A DNA stretch of 64,000 bases, from the NCBI RefSeq assembly GCF_002160985.1, contig NZ_NFLQ01000002.1:186001-250000 (forward strand), in the 5' to 3' direction. The notes under the pieces were generated by a model, which made no database searches, had not been told where the DNA came from, and saw nothing but the letters and a program-made list of their open reading frames with translations. How positions within the stretch are numbered: the stretch's first letter is position 1; each line of letters starts with the position of its first letter. Both the position numbers and the translations under genes were made by a program. The stretch comes from Lachnoclostridium sp. An118. Lineage in GTDB: Bacteria; Bacillota; Clostridia; Lachnospirales; Lachnospiraceae. Below are positions 24,565 through 31,933 of this stretch, piece by piece.

Positions 24565-25913
24565 TGAAGAGATGGTCGATCAAACTGAAGCTGACGTGCC
24601 TGTACGGGGGATTTATGATCCTCCTCATTGTGGCGGCCCTGGCTATCCTGTTTTCTCTCAGCACCCAGGAGGTCCTCTCCTCCGTACAGTCAGATTTAAA
24701 AGAGCAGGTGCAGGGCAGTGTGGAGGAGCTGGAGGCAGGAGAGGGGGAGCTGGAGGTGGACTCAGACTTTTACACTATGGAGAACGGGGTCTATCTGTCG
24801 GTGTACGGTGTGGACGGCACGTTCCTGTACGGGCGGATCCCCACCGGCTTTGGCAGCCAGACGGATTTTGAGCATGACACCCTGCGCACGGTCCGGGAGG
24901 GACAGGAAACCTTCTATGTATTTGATATGAGCCAGGATATAGAGGGGTACGGCCCTGTCTATATCCGGGGCATCACCTCGGTCACAAGAGCGGAGAACAG
25001 CTTTACCGTGACGCTGCGGTTTGCCCTCATCCTCCTGCCCGGCCTGGCGGTGGTGCTGGTCCTCCTGTCCTATTTCTTTGTCAGGAGGGCCCTCCTGCCC
25101 GTGCGGCGTATCACGGATACTGTGAAGGAGATACGGGAGGAGGCGGACCTGTCCAGGAGAGTGGACCTGCCCGGCGGAAGGGACGAGATCTACCATCTGG
25201 CGGACACCTTTGACCATCTGCTCTCAGAGCTGGAGGAGGCGTTTGCCAGGGAGAGGCAGTTCACCTCCGACGTGTCCCACGAGCTGCGGACCCCGGCTGC
25301 AGTGATCCTGCTCCAGAGCGAGGAGCTGCTGTCAGACCCTTCCCTGTCTGAGCCGCAGAGAGAACAGCTGGAGGCCATCCGGAAAAAGGCCGGGGACATG
25401 TCTGCCATGATCTCCCAGCTCCTTCTTCTGTCCCGGGCGGACCAGGGGCGCCAGGTGCTCCAGAAGGAGCCTCTGGATATCAGCGAGCTGACCCTGATGA
25501 CGGCGGAAGAACAGCAGCTGCTGGCAGATGAGAAGCACATCTCCATTGTGACGGACATTGAGCCGGGGATCGTGATGGAGGCGGACGAGAGCTTTTTCAT
25601 CCGGCTTCTCGTGAACCTTATCTCCAACTCCATCTCCTACGGGCGGGAGGGGGGCACCACAAAGGTGTCCCTGCACCGGGAGGAGAAGGCGGCGGTCCTC
25701 TCCGTGGCAGATGACGGGCAGGGCATGGAGGAGAAGGACCTTCCCCGCATCTGGGACCGGTTCTACCGCGCGGACGCCTCCCGCAGCGATGCCGGCCACT
25801 CCGGGCTTGGCCTCTCCATTGTAAAATGGATCGCCGGGGAGCACGGCGGTGAGGTGGCCGTGGAGAGCGAGAAGGGGAAAGGCAGCGTCTTTACCTGCAG
25901 ATTTCCCCTGTAA
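24561..25913 (+). CDS. Membrane sensor histidine kinase
   Basis: A 450-residue kinase. Two TM helices (residues ~12-32 and ~155-178) flank an extracytoplasmic sensor of about 120 residues (DFYTMENGVYLSVYGVDG). A HAMP linker follows, then the HisKA phosphoacceptor in SHELRTPAAV, and the ATP-binding N (LLVNLISNSISYG), D (DDGQGM), F and G (GHSGLGLSIV) boxes. It should phosphorylate the overlapping response regulator. The ligand is unknown. It overlaps the regulator by ATGA; an alternative ATG lies 3 bp further on. Confidence 0.95.
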   Translation: MMKRWSIKLKLTCLYGGFMILLIVAALAILFSLSTQEVLSSVQSDLKEQVQGSVEELEAGEGELEVDSDFYTMENGVYLSVYGVDGTFLYGRIPTGFGSQTDFEHDTLRTVREGQETFYVFDMSQDIEGYGPVYIRGITSVTRAENSFTVTLRFALILLPGLAVVLVLLSYFFVRRALLPVRRITDTVKEIREEADLSRRVDLPGGRDEIYHLADTFDHLLSELEEAFARERQFTSDVSHELRTPAAVILLQSEELLSDPSLSEPQREQLEAIRKKAGDMSAMISQLLLLSRADQGRQVLQKEPLDISELTLMTAEEQQLLADEKHISIVTDIEPGIVMEADESFFIRLLVNLISNSISYGREGGTTKVSLHREEKAAVLSVADDGQGMEEKDLPRIWDRFYRADASRSDAGHSGLGLSIVKWIAGEHGGEVAVESEKGKGSVFTCRFPL

Positions 25914-26013
25914 ATAAAAAAAATCCGGATTTTTGAATGGAACGGGAGCGCTGGTTCGTATTCTTAGTGAAACAGTAAAAACAATTTCATTTAAAAAGAT
26001 GGAGGGATCAGAT

Positions 26014-26424
26014 ATGAAGAGGATCACAGCGGCGATAACAGCAGCGGCGGCAGTGGCGGCAGCAGCCTGCCTCGTCCTCATCGCTCTCGCCTCGGGGGGC
26101 AGCTATGTCTTTTTCACCCCAACGGCCTACATCAGCATTGACATCAATCCATCCCTGGAGCTTGGCATCAACCGGTTTGACAGGATCGTGTCCGTGGAGG
26201 GATATAACGCGGAGGCGGAGGAGCTGCTGGATGAGCTGGACATCCGCTTCCTGCCCTACCAGGAGGGACTCCAGGAGCTGCTGGAGTCCTGCGGCGTGGA
26301 CGCTGAGGGCATCCAGTCCGGGACAGAGGAGGAAGACGCAGGGGACGATACAGAGGAAGATGGAGGCAGCAGATACCGCCATCACGGGGAAAAGGAAGAG
26401 GAGAGCGGACACCGGCACGAGTGA
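26014..26424 (+). CDS. Single-pass protein with RsgI-like extracytoplasmic domain
   Basis: A 136-residue protein: a TM helix at residues ~5-27, then the block YISIDINPSLELGINRFDRI plus VSVEGYNAEAEELL. That block is the hallmark of the middle domain of RsgI-type anti-sigma factors in Clostridia. The usual cytosolic anti-sigma domain is absent and the tail is short, acidic and His-rich (RYRHHGEKEEESGHRHE). It is therefore a stand-alone or truncated RsgI relative and may act as an accessory sensor for the two-component system it follows. I chose the ATG at 26014, 8 nt after GGAGG; a longer frame to 25933 has no site. Confidence 0.72.
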   Translation: MKRITAAITAAAAVAAAACLVLIALASGGSYVFFTPTAYISIDINPSLELGINRFDRIVSVEGYNAEAEELLDELDIRFLPYQEGLQELLESCGVDAEGIQSGTEEEDAGDDTEEDGGSRYRHHGEKEEESGHRHE

Positions 26425-26567
26425 GAGAAGGACTGTATTTAAATTTCCTGAACTGCAGGCCAGAGGGAGTATCCGGTATCAAAATGCTCTGCAAGATATT
26501 TTAAATGGGGTGTCAGCGTTTTCAAGTCCGGAATACAGGTTCAGGAAAAAATCACAAATTCTTCTTG

Positions 26568-26601
26568 TTTTAATGTTCTTTTAATCTTTTCTGGTTATAG
26601 T
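26568..26601 (+). promoter_or_regulatory. Direct-repeat site and promoter of the PepSY gene
   Basis: TTTTAAT at 26568-26574 and 26579-26585 form a direct repeat with an 11-bp period over the -35 position, followed by TATAGT at 26596-26601. OmpR/PhoP-type regulators bind such repeats, so this may be an output site of the adjacent response regulator. Confidence 0.5.
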
Positions 26602-26679
26602 AAGTACAACAAAGGAAAACAGCTATAAAAAATCAAGAAAGGGACCGGTTCAGGCAGGGCCGGGAAAGGGAATGAAAAG

Positions 26680-27297
26680 ATGAGAAGATATAAGAGATTG
26701 ACAACAGCGCTTCTGGCCGCGGCAGTGGCGGCAGGTATTGTGACAGGCTGCGGAGCTTCCGGTCAGGATATCGGACAGGACGAGGCCAAGAGGATCGCCT
26801 TTGAGGATGCGGGCGTGAGCGAGTCCGACACATCCAGACTGAAGGTGGAAAAGGACAGGGACGACGGTGTGCTCCAGTATGACGTGCAGTTCAGCGTGGA
26901 CGAAAAGGAGTACAACTATGACATCAACGGTGCCAACGGTGAGATACTGAGTGCGGATGTGGAGACAAAAGGGACAGCCGGCCAGAGCGCCGCAGCCTCC
27001 GGCCAGGATGACACAGCCGCCGGCGCAGGCGCAGGAAATACGGACAATACCGGGAACACGGGAAATACCGGAAGCACGGCGGGAGCGGCTGATGTGGCGG
27101 TCAGTGAGGCGGACGCCAGGGCCGCAGCCCTGGAGAGAGTGCCGGGAGCCACTGAGGCGGATATCCGCATGGAGCTGGACTTTGATGACGGATACTATAT
27201 CTACGAGGGAGATATCATCTACGACCAGAAAGAGTACGAATTTGAGATTGACGCCCAGACAGGCAGCTTCCTGAAGTGGAGCGAGGAGAGACATTAG
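26680..27297 (+). CDS. Lipoprotein with two PepSY domains
   Basis: A 205-residue exported lipoprotein with signal residues 1-23 ending VTGC. Two PepSY domains follow. The first (residues ~30-85) holds DEAKRIAFEDAGV and YDVQFSVDEKEYNYDIN. The second (~143-200) holds ARAAALERVPGA and YIYEGDIIYDQKEYEFEID. A low-complexity linker rich in Gly, Ala, Thr and Asn (NTDNTGNTGNTGS) joins them. PepSY domains often inhibit or chaperone secreted peptidases or act beside envelope two-component systems, as here. It has its own promoter with a direct-repeat site. It ends before a perfect terminator. Confidence 0.87.
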   Translation: MRRYKRLTTALLAAAVAAGIVTGCGASGQDIGQDEAKRIAFEDAGVSESDTSRLKVEKDRDDGVLQYDVQFSVDEKEYNYDINGANGEILSADVETKGTAGQSAAASGQDDTAAGAGAGNTDNTGNTGNTGSTAGAADVAVSEADARAAALERVPGATEADIRMELDFDDGYYIYEGDIIYDQKEYEFEIDAQTGSFLKWSEERH

Positions 27298-27337
27298 GTC
27301 TCACGGGAAATTCAAACACCACAGATACAAAAAGACA

Positions 27338-27381
27338 GGGCAGGCGCCGGACAAAAGAGAGAAAGTCCGGCGCCTGCCCTT
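27338..27381. terminator. Bidirectional terminator between the PepSY gene and aroD
   Basis: GGGCAGGCGCCGGAC (27338-27352) pairs perfectly with GTCCGGCGCCTGCCC (27365-27379), 15 bp, around a 12-nt A/G-only loop. An AAAAAGA run on the left provides T residues for the minus-strand transcript. Confidence 0.85.
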
Positions 27382-27455
27382 GCAATGATTGTTTCTACAG
27401 CTGCCCAGAAGGGCGACAGCAGTCGTCTCATAGCCCTGATGAGCCTGTGTCCATC

Positions 27456-28223
27456 TTACTCGCCCAGCGCGTTGTGGACCGAGGTCAGGACCTGACGCAG
27501 CTCCCCGGCGCCGATCTGCCCCGGGGCGGAGGCCATGGAGCCTGAGCCGAAGGTGAGGCAGGAGCCGAAGACCTCGCAGGAGAGACGGCTGATGCTGCCA
27601 AGGCCTGCCATGGACATGGTGATGATGGGGCGGTCCGCATAGTCGGAGGCCATCTCCTCCGTGGCGGACAGGAGAGTCAGTACATCCCTTTTGCTCCTGG
27701 GCATGACGGCGATCTTGGGGATGTCCGCTCCCATATCCTGCATCTTGCGCAGCCGGTAGAGGATGTCAGACTTTGCCGGTGTCTTGTCAAAGTCGTGGTT
27801 GGAGGCAACCACCTTTGTGCCGGATGCGTGGATGGCGCTGATGAGGTCAGAGACAACCCCGTCTCCCGTGAAGATCTCCACGTCGATCAGGTCCGCCAGC
27901 CCCGTGGCGGCCACAGCCTTGTTGAGGGATACGTAGGCGGTGGTGTCCATCTCATGGACGCCGCCCTCCTTTTTTGTGCGGAAGGTGAAGAGGAGAGGAG
28001 TGTCCCCCAGCTTCTCTCTGACGCCGGACAGCACGTCCAGTACGGCCTGGGTGTCCTCCACACCCTCAAACCAGTCCACCCGCCACTCCATCAGGTCCAT
28101 GGACATGGACCTGTACTGCTCTGTGAGGGAGAGGATCTCCTCCTTCGTCTTTCCTACATTGGGGATGCACACAGCCGGGATACCGCTCCCCAGCTCCAGA
28201 TTTCTCACTTTTACTGTATTCAT
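27456..28223 (-). CDS. aroD: Type I 3-dehydroquinate dehydratase
   Basis: A 255-residue type I dehydroquinase, which interconverts 3-dehydroquinate and 3-dehydroshikimate through a Schiff base. The active-site residues fall at the same numbers as in E. coli AroD: Glu46 and Arg48 (MEWRVD), His143 (SNHDF) and Lys170 (KIAVMP). The closing loop region SMASAPGQ is present. Type I enzymes serve both biosynthesis and quinate breakdown. Pairing with a YdiB-type aroE, as in E. coli ydiB-aroD, and the catabolic cluster next door favour breakdown. I chose the ATG at 28223 after AGGAGGG; a start at 28250 would overlap aroE. The aroE stop is 13 bp upstream. Confidence 0.96.
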   Translation of the reverse strand: MNTVKVRNLELGSGIPAVCIPNVGKTKEEILSLTEQYRSMSMDLMEWRVDWFEGVEDTQAVLDVLSGVREKLGDTPLLFTFRTKKEGGVHEMDTTAYVSLNKAVAATGLADLIDVEIFTGDGVVSDLISAIHASGTKVVASNHDFDKTPAKSDILYRLRKMQDMGADIPKIAVMPRSKRDVLTLLSATEEMASDYADRPIITMSMAGLGSISRLSCEVFGSCLTFGSGSMASAPGQIGAGELRQVLTSVHNALGE

Positions 28224-28236
28224 GGCTCCCTCCCTC

Positions 28237-29136
28237 CTAGTCTTCGTCATCGTCTGTGTAGACGTAGGAGATGCCGAGCTTCTCCTTCATGTACTCGCTG
28301 TCCACTCTCTGTCCCAGCATCAGCTCAATAGCCGCGATGGCCTGGAAGAGCATCATGCCCTGGCCGTTCATGGTCTTGCAGCCGGCTTTTCTGGCCATCT
28401 TCAGCATGGCTGTCTCGTGGGGAGAGTACACAACGTCTGTCACGATCAGGTCCGGGCGGAAGAAGGAGGCGTCCGGAATGTAGGTGATGCCCTCCAGAGG
28501 CTTCATGCCCACGCCGGTGGCGTTGGTGAACAGATAGCTGTCAGCCATCTCTGCTTTTAAGCGGTCCAGGTCCTCCAGAGGATAGAAGACAGCCTTGCAG
28601 TTTGTGTTCTCGTTGATCTTTTTTACTGTCTCAAGAGCATTGTCCTTGAACCTGTCATCCCTGGCGAAGATGGACATCTCGGCCACGCCGTCCAGGGCGG
28701 ACTGGATCTGTACAGCTGTGGCAGCTCCGCCGGAGCCTGCGATGGTGACCTTCTTTCCTGTGGGGTCAATGCCGTTGTCCTTCAGGGACTGCACATAGCC
28801 GATGCCGTCTGTGTTGTGGCCGATCAGGTAGCCGTCCTTGTTCACGATAGTGTTGACTGCCCCGCAGAGCTGGGCCGCGGGGGACACCTCGTCCAGATAT
28901 TTGTGTACAATGGTCTTGTTCGGCATGGAGATATTGGAACCACGCATTTTCAGGGCTCTCAGGCCTTTGATGGCGTCCTCCAGGTCGTCTGCGTCCACCT
29001 CAAAAGCAAGGTTGACAATATCCAGGCCCAGCTTTTCGTAGGCGGCATTGTGGGTGGCAGGTGACTGGGAATGGCGGATGGGGTATGCCATAAGTCCGAT
29101 CAGCTCTGTGTGCCCGGTAATCTGGTGTCTTTCCAT
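28237..29136 (-). CDS. aroE: Second YdiB-type shikimate/quinate dehydrogenase
   Basis: A 299-residue AroE-family enzyme, clearly distinct from the one at 18577. Substrate residues are Ser23 and Ser25 (HSQSP), Asn68, Ser70 (where Thr is usual), catalytic Lys74 (SMPNK), Asn95 (AVNT) and Asp110 (GHNTDGIG). The cofactor loop is GSGGAATA. The ARDDRF after it and the INENTNC string resemble E. coli YdiB. A charged C-terminal tail (YTDDDED) extends past the fold. It heads a two-gene operon with aroD, with AAAGGAGAG before the ATG. The divergent region to spoIVA holds a LysR-like box. Confidence 0.94.
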   Translation of the reverse strand: MERHQITGHTELIGLMAYPIRHSQSPATHNAAYEKLGLDIVNLAFEVDADDLEDAIKGLRALKMRGSNISMPNKTIVHKYLDEVSPAAQLCGAVNTIVNKDGYLIGHNTDGIGYVQSLKDNGIDPTGKKVTIAGSGGAATAVQIQSALDGVAEMSIFARDDRFKDNALETVKKINENTNCKAVFYPLEDLDRLKAEMADSYLFTNATGVGMKPLEGITYIPDASFFRPDLIVTDVVYSPHETAMLKMARKAGCKTMNGQGMMLFQAIAAIELMLGQRVDSEYMKEKLGISYVYTDDDED

Positions 29137-29175
29137 AATTCATCTCTCCTTTGATAAAAGCTTTTGTCTGTTTTT

Positions 29176-29205
29176 ATTTTAACAAAACGGACATGGCCAA
29201 ACCAA
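29176..29205 (-). promoter_or_regulatory. Predicted promoter of aroE-aroD
   Basis: On the minus strand TTGGTT (29205-29200) and TAAAAT (29181-29176) are 18 bp apart, giving a start near 29169. The region overlaps the 17-bp word shared with the operon promoter at 15451-15467. Confidence 0.5.
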
Positions 29206-29226
29206 TACTTAATATGCATGAAAATC

Positions 29227-29241
29227 ATAGACGAAATCTAT
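29227..29241. promoter_or_regulatory. Candidate LysR box upstream of aroE-aroD
   Basis: ATAG-N7-CTAT at 29227-29241 fits T-N11-A and resembles the ATAA-N7-CTAT box at 15413-15427. Its centre is about 65 bp upstream of the predicted aroE start. Confidence 0.5.
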
Positions 29242-29272
29242 CGAATGAAAATTCTAAATGAAACAGGGGATG

Positions 29273-29280
29273 CATATATT
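29273..29280 (+). promoter_or_regulatory. Possible sigma-E -10 element of spoIVA
   Basis: CATATATT resembles the sporulation sigma-E -10 consensus (CATAnnnT) about 30 bp before the spoIVA start. The matching -35 is not clear, so this is weak. Confidence 0.3.
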
Positions 29281-29310
29281 CTAACAGCACATGTGGAAGG
29301 GGCGCGGACT

Positions 29311-30783
29311 ATGGATCATTATGAGTTATACAAGGACATACAGGTCAGGACAAAGGGAGAAATATACATAGGCGTGGTGGGGCCGGTGCGGACCGGAAAA
29401 TCCACCTTTATCAAGCGTTTTATGGATGTGCTGGTCCTTCCCCATCTGGAGGATGAAAATGTCAGGGCCAGGACTGTGGATGAGCTTCCCCAGTCTGCCT
29501 CCGGAAGGACCATCATGACCACGGAGCCCAAGTTTGTCCCAAAGGAGGCGGCAAACATCGACCTGACAGACGATGTGTCGGTGAGGATACGTCTCATCGA
29601 CTGTGTGGGCTACATGGTGGAGGGGGCGTCGGGGCACGAGGAGGAGGGCCAGGAGCGGAAGGTGAAGACCCCCTGGTTTGACTATGAGATCCCCTTTACA
29701 AAGGCGGCGGCTGTGGGTACGGAGAAGGTCATCCACGAGCACTCCACCATCGGCATCGTGGTGACAACGGACGGCAGTATCGGGGAGATACCGAGGAGCA
29801 GCTACGAGGAGGCGGAGGGGAAGACCATCCGTGAGCTGCAGGGGATCGGGAAGCCCTTTGTGGTGCTGGTGAACAGCCGCCGCCCGGATGGCGAGGAGGC
29901 AAAGAAGACCGCCCGGCACGTCCGGGAGACATACCAGGTGCAGGCTCTGCCCGTGAACTGCGAGCAGCTGAAGGAGGAGGATATCCACCGGATCATGGAG
30001 GCGGTACTCTTTGAGTTCCCTGTGTCGGAGCTACAGTTCTTTATCCCCAGGTGGGCGGAAATACTGCCGCCGGACCACAGGATACGGCAGGACCTGGCGG
30101 CCTGCGCCCGGGAGCTGCTGGAAAAGATCAGCCAGATACGGGACGCCGCAGCAGGCGTGGAAACGCCGGAGAGCCCCTACATAGAGGAGGCGAGGCTGGA
30201 AAAGATCGAGATGGACACAGGCTGTGTGAAGATACGCATAGAGATTGGAGAGGAATTTTACTACGAGATGCTGAGCGAGATGACCGGGGCGCAGATACAG
30301 GGGCAGTGCGGGCTCCTCTGTGAGCTGAAAAGGCTGGCCGCCATGAAAAAGGAGTACGAGTGCGTCAAGGGGGCCTTTGACAGCGTCAGGATGAAGGGCT
30401 ACGGGGTGGTGAAGCCGGGACGGGACGAGATTACACTGGATGAGCCGGAGATCATACGCCAGGGGAACAAGTACGGCGTGAAGATACGGTCCCTCGCCCC
30501 CTCCATCCACCTCATCAGGGCGAACATAGAGACGGAGATCGCGCCCATTGTGGGCAGCGAGCAGCAGGCGGAGGACCTGATACGCTATATCAAAGACAGG
30601 AAAGACACAGAGGGCGGCATCTGGGAGACCAATATTTTCGGGAAGACCATCGAGGAGCTGGTGATGGACGGCATGCAGAGCCGAATCTCCATGATCGGGG
30701 ACGACAGTCAGGCAAAGCTGCAGGACACCATGCAGAAGGTGGTGAACGACATCAATGGGGGGATGGTCTGCATTATCCTGTAG
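29311..30783 (+). CDS. spoIVA: Stage IV sporulation protein A (spore coat ATPase)
   Basis: A 490-residue SpoIVA, the ATPase that polymerises on the forespore surface as the base of the coat. The N-terminal block is YKDIQVRTKGEIYIGVVG, and the Walker A loop PVRTGKST follows. The hydrophobic, conserved end GGMVCIIL attaches the protein to the forespore membrane through SpoVM in Bacillus. An open frame extends back to 29164, but relatives begin at the residue encoded at 29311, which has GGAAGGGG 8 nt upstream and gives the normal length. It indicates a spore former. A terminator follows. Confidence 0.97.
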   Translation: MDHYELYKDIQVRTKGEIYIGVVGPVRTGKSTFIKRFMDVLVLPHLEDENVRARTVDELPQSASGRTIMTTEPKFVPKEAANIDLTDDVSVRIRLIDCVGYMVEGASGHEEEGQERKVKTPWFDYEIPFTKAAAVGTEKVIHEHSTIGIVVTTDGSIGEIPRSSYEEAEGKTIRELQGIGKPFVVLVNSRRPDGEEAKKTARHVRETYQVQALPVNCEQLKEEDIHRIMEAVLFEFPVSELQFFIPRWAEILPPDHRIRQDLAACARELLEKISQIRDAAAGVETPESPYIEEARLEKIEMDTGCVKIRIEIGEEFYYEMLSEMTGAQIQGQCGLLCELKRLAAMKKEYECVKGAFDSVRMKGYGVVKPGRDEITLDEPEIIRQGNKYGVKIRSLAPSIHLIRANIETEIAPIVGSEQQAEDLIRYIKDRKDTEGGIWETNIFGKTIEELVMDGMQSRISMIGDDSQAKLQDTMQKVVNDINGGMVCIIL

Positions 30784-30810
30784 AGGAGGAGTGTTTTCAA
30801 GGGTCGGCCT

Positions 30811-30840
30811 AAAGGGCTTCGCGGGCGCGGAGTCCTTTTT
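30811..30840 (+). terminator. Terminator of spoIVA
   Basis: AAAGGGCUUCGC (30811-30822) pairs with GCGGAGUCCUUU (30827-30838) using two G-U pairs, with loop GGGC, then more T residues to 30840. Confidence 0.8.
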
Positions 30841-31021
30841 CTGTACGGGCTGCTGTTTCCGCCGCAGAGATGGGGAAAACAAAGTTTTTTATGGAAACTT
30901 TTGGAGATGTGTGCTAGTATAAACGTAAAGCAGTATATTTCCGGGAGTTTCTGAAGGCGCAGGCCGTATCTGATACGTCTTGATACGTCTGTCACAAGAT
31001 GGAAGGATTATGTGGAGGCAA

Positions 31022-31123
31022 ATGAGGATGAGTATACATGAGTGCGACCAGGAAAAACATATCAGGCAGGAGAGGGGATATGTGGGGGAGGATAAATACT
31101 ACTTTACCATTGTGTCCACATAG
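31022..31123 (+). CDS. Possible 33-codon small protein
   Basis: A short frame between spoIVA and the ABC operon starts at ATG 31022 (or the ATG at 31028, better spaced from GGAGG at 31014-31018) and ends at TAG 31121-31123. The peptide is charged (IHECDQEKHIRQERGYVGEDKYYFTIVST in shorter parts: MRMSIHEC, KYYFTIVST) with no TM segment. A possible promoter (AAACTT, 17 bp, TATAAA) lies about 100 bp upstream. I do not recognise it and it may not be a gene. The remaining sequence of the 451-bp gap holds only the spoIVA terminator and the ABC promoter. Confidence 0.25.
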   Translation: MRMSIHECDQEKHIRQERGYVGEDKYYFTIVST

Positions 31124-31151
31124 ACGGGGCTGTTGCATTCCATTTTTGTTG

Positions 31152-31180
31152 TTGACAGGAGTGTCTTTTGCACATATAAT
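31152..31180 (+). promoter_or_regulatory. Perfect-consensus sigma-A promoter of the ABC exporter operon
   Basis: TTGACA (31152-31157) and TATAAT (31175-31180) with a 17-bp spacer match the consensus at all 12 positions. Confidence 0.9.
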
Positions 31181-31201
31181 TGTATTACAATATTAATACA
31201 A
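31180..31201. promoter_or_regulatory. Operator-like inverted repeat at the ABC operon start
   Basis: TTGTATTA-N6-TAATACAA is a perfect 8-bp inverted repeat that begins at the last base of the -10 and covers the predicted transcription start. The form is like operators of GntR/YtrA-type repressors of ABC transporters. No such regulator is encoded in the window. Confidence 0.7.
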
Positions 31202-31234
31202 AAATCATCGCAAAATGCGCAGGGGGAAGAGACC

Positions 31235-31933
31235 ATGTTAGAGGTACAGGGACTCAGAAAAATGTACGGGAAAAATCTGGCGGTGGACCAGGTCAGCTTT
31301 TTTGTGCCGGACGGGAGAGTGGGGATCCTGCTCGGCCCCAACGGAGCGGGAAAATCTACCATCATCAAGAGTATAGCAGGGCTGCTGAGATATGAAGGGA
31401 TGATACGGATACAGGGGATACCCTCCAGGGAGCTGGAGGCGAAGCGGATATTCGGCTATGTGCCGGAGATCCCCTCCATGTTCGAGGCACTTTCTGTCCG
31501 TGAGCACATCCAGTACATACGCATGGCCTACAAAAGTCCTGTCACGGACCAGGAGGTGGAGAGTCTGCTGGACAGATTCGAGATGACGGACAAGGCGGAC
31601 AAGCTGGGGAATGAGCTGTCCAAGGGAATGATGCAGAAGGTGAGCATCCTCTGCGCCCTGGCGGTAAAGCCCCAGGTCATCCTCTTTGACGAACCCATGG
31701 TGGGGCTGGACCCTCAGGCCATCCGGGAGCTGAAGGAGGTCATCCTGGAGCTTAGGAGCCAGGGGGTGACGGTGCTCATCAGCACCCACATGCTGGAGAT
31801 GGTGGAGGAGCTGTGGGACGTCATGTTTGTAATGGAAAAGGGGCATATCAAGGCCTCTTTCCGAAAGGAGGATGCAGGAGACAGGGACCTGGACGACCTG
31901 TTCTTTGAAGTGACAGGTGGTGAGAAGAGATGA
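31235..31933 (+). CDS. ABC transporter ATP-binding protein
   Basis: A 232-residue ABC ATPase with Walker A GPNGAGKST, the signature region ELSKGMMQKVSILCAL (LSKGM replaces the usual LSGGQ), Walker B VILFDEPMVGLD and the H-loop STHMLEMVEEL. It powers the membrane protein encoded next. I chose the ATG at 31235 after GGGGGAAGAG; the frame extends back to 31133 but that part would be across the promoter. It overlaps the exporter gene by ATGA. Confidence 0.94.
   Translation: MLEVQGLRKMYGKNLAVDQVSFFVPDGRVGILLGPNGAGKSTIIKSIAGLLRYEGMIRIQGIPSRELEAKRIFGYVPEIPSMFEALSVREHIQYIRMAYKSPVTDQEVESLLDRFEMTDKADKLGNELSKGMMQKVSILCALAVKPQVILFDEPMVGLDPQAIRELKEVILELRSQGVTVLISTHMLEMVEELWDVMFVMEKGHIKASFRKEDAGDRDLDDLFFEVTGGEKR

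Noticed and set aside
29164-29310. An N-terminal extension of SpoIVA by 49 residues
   Set aside because: Relatives start at the residue encoded at 29311, which has a good ribosome site. The upstream stretch contains promoter elements.
31133-31234. An N-terminal extension of the ABC ATPase
   Set aside because: It would be translated from across the TTGACA/TATAAT promoter and operator, and the ATG at 31235 has its own site.
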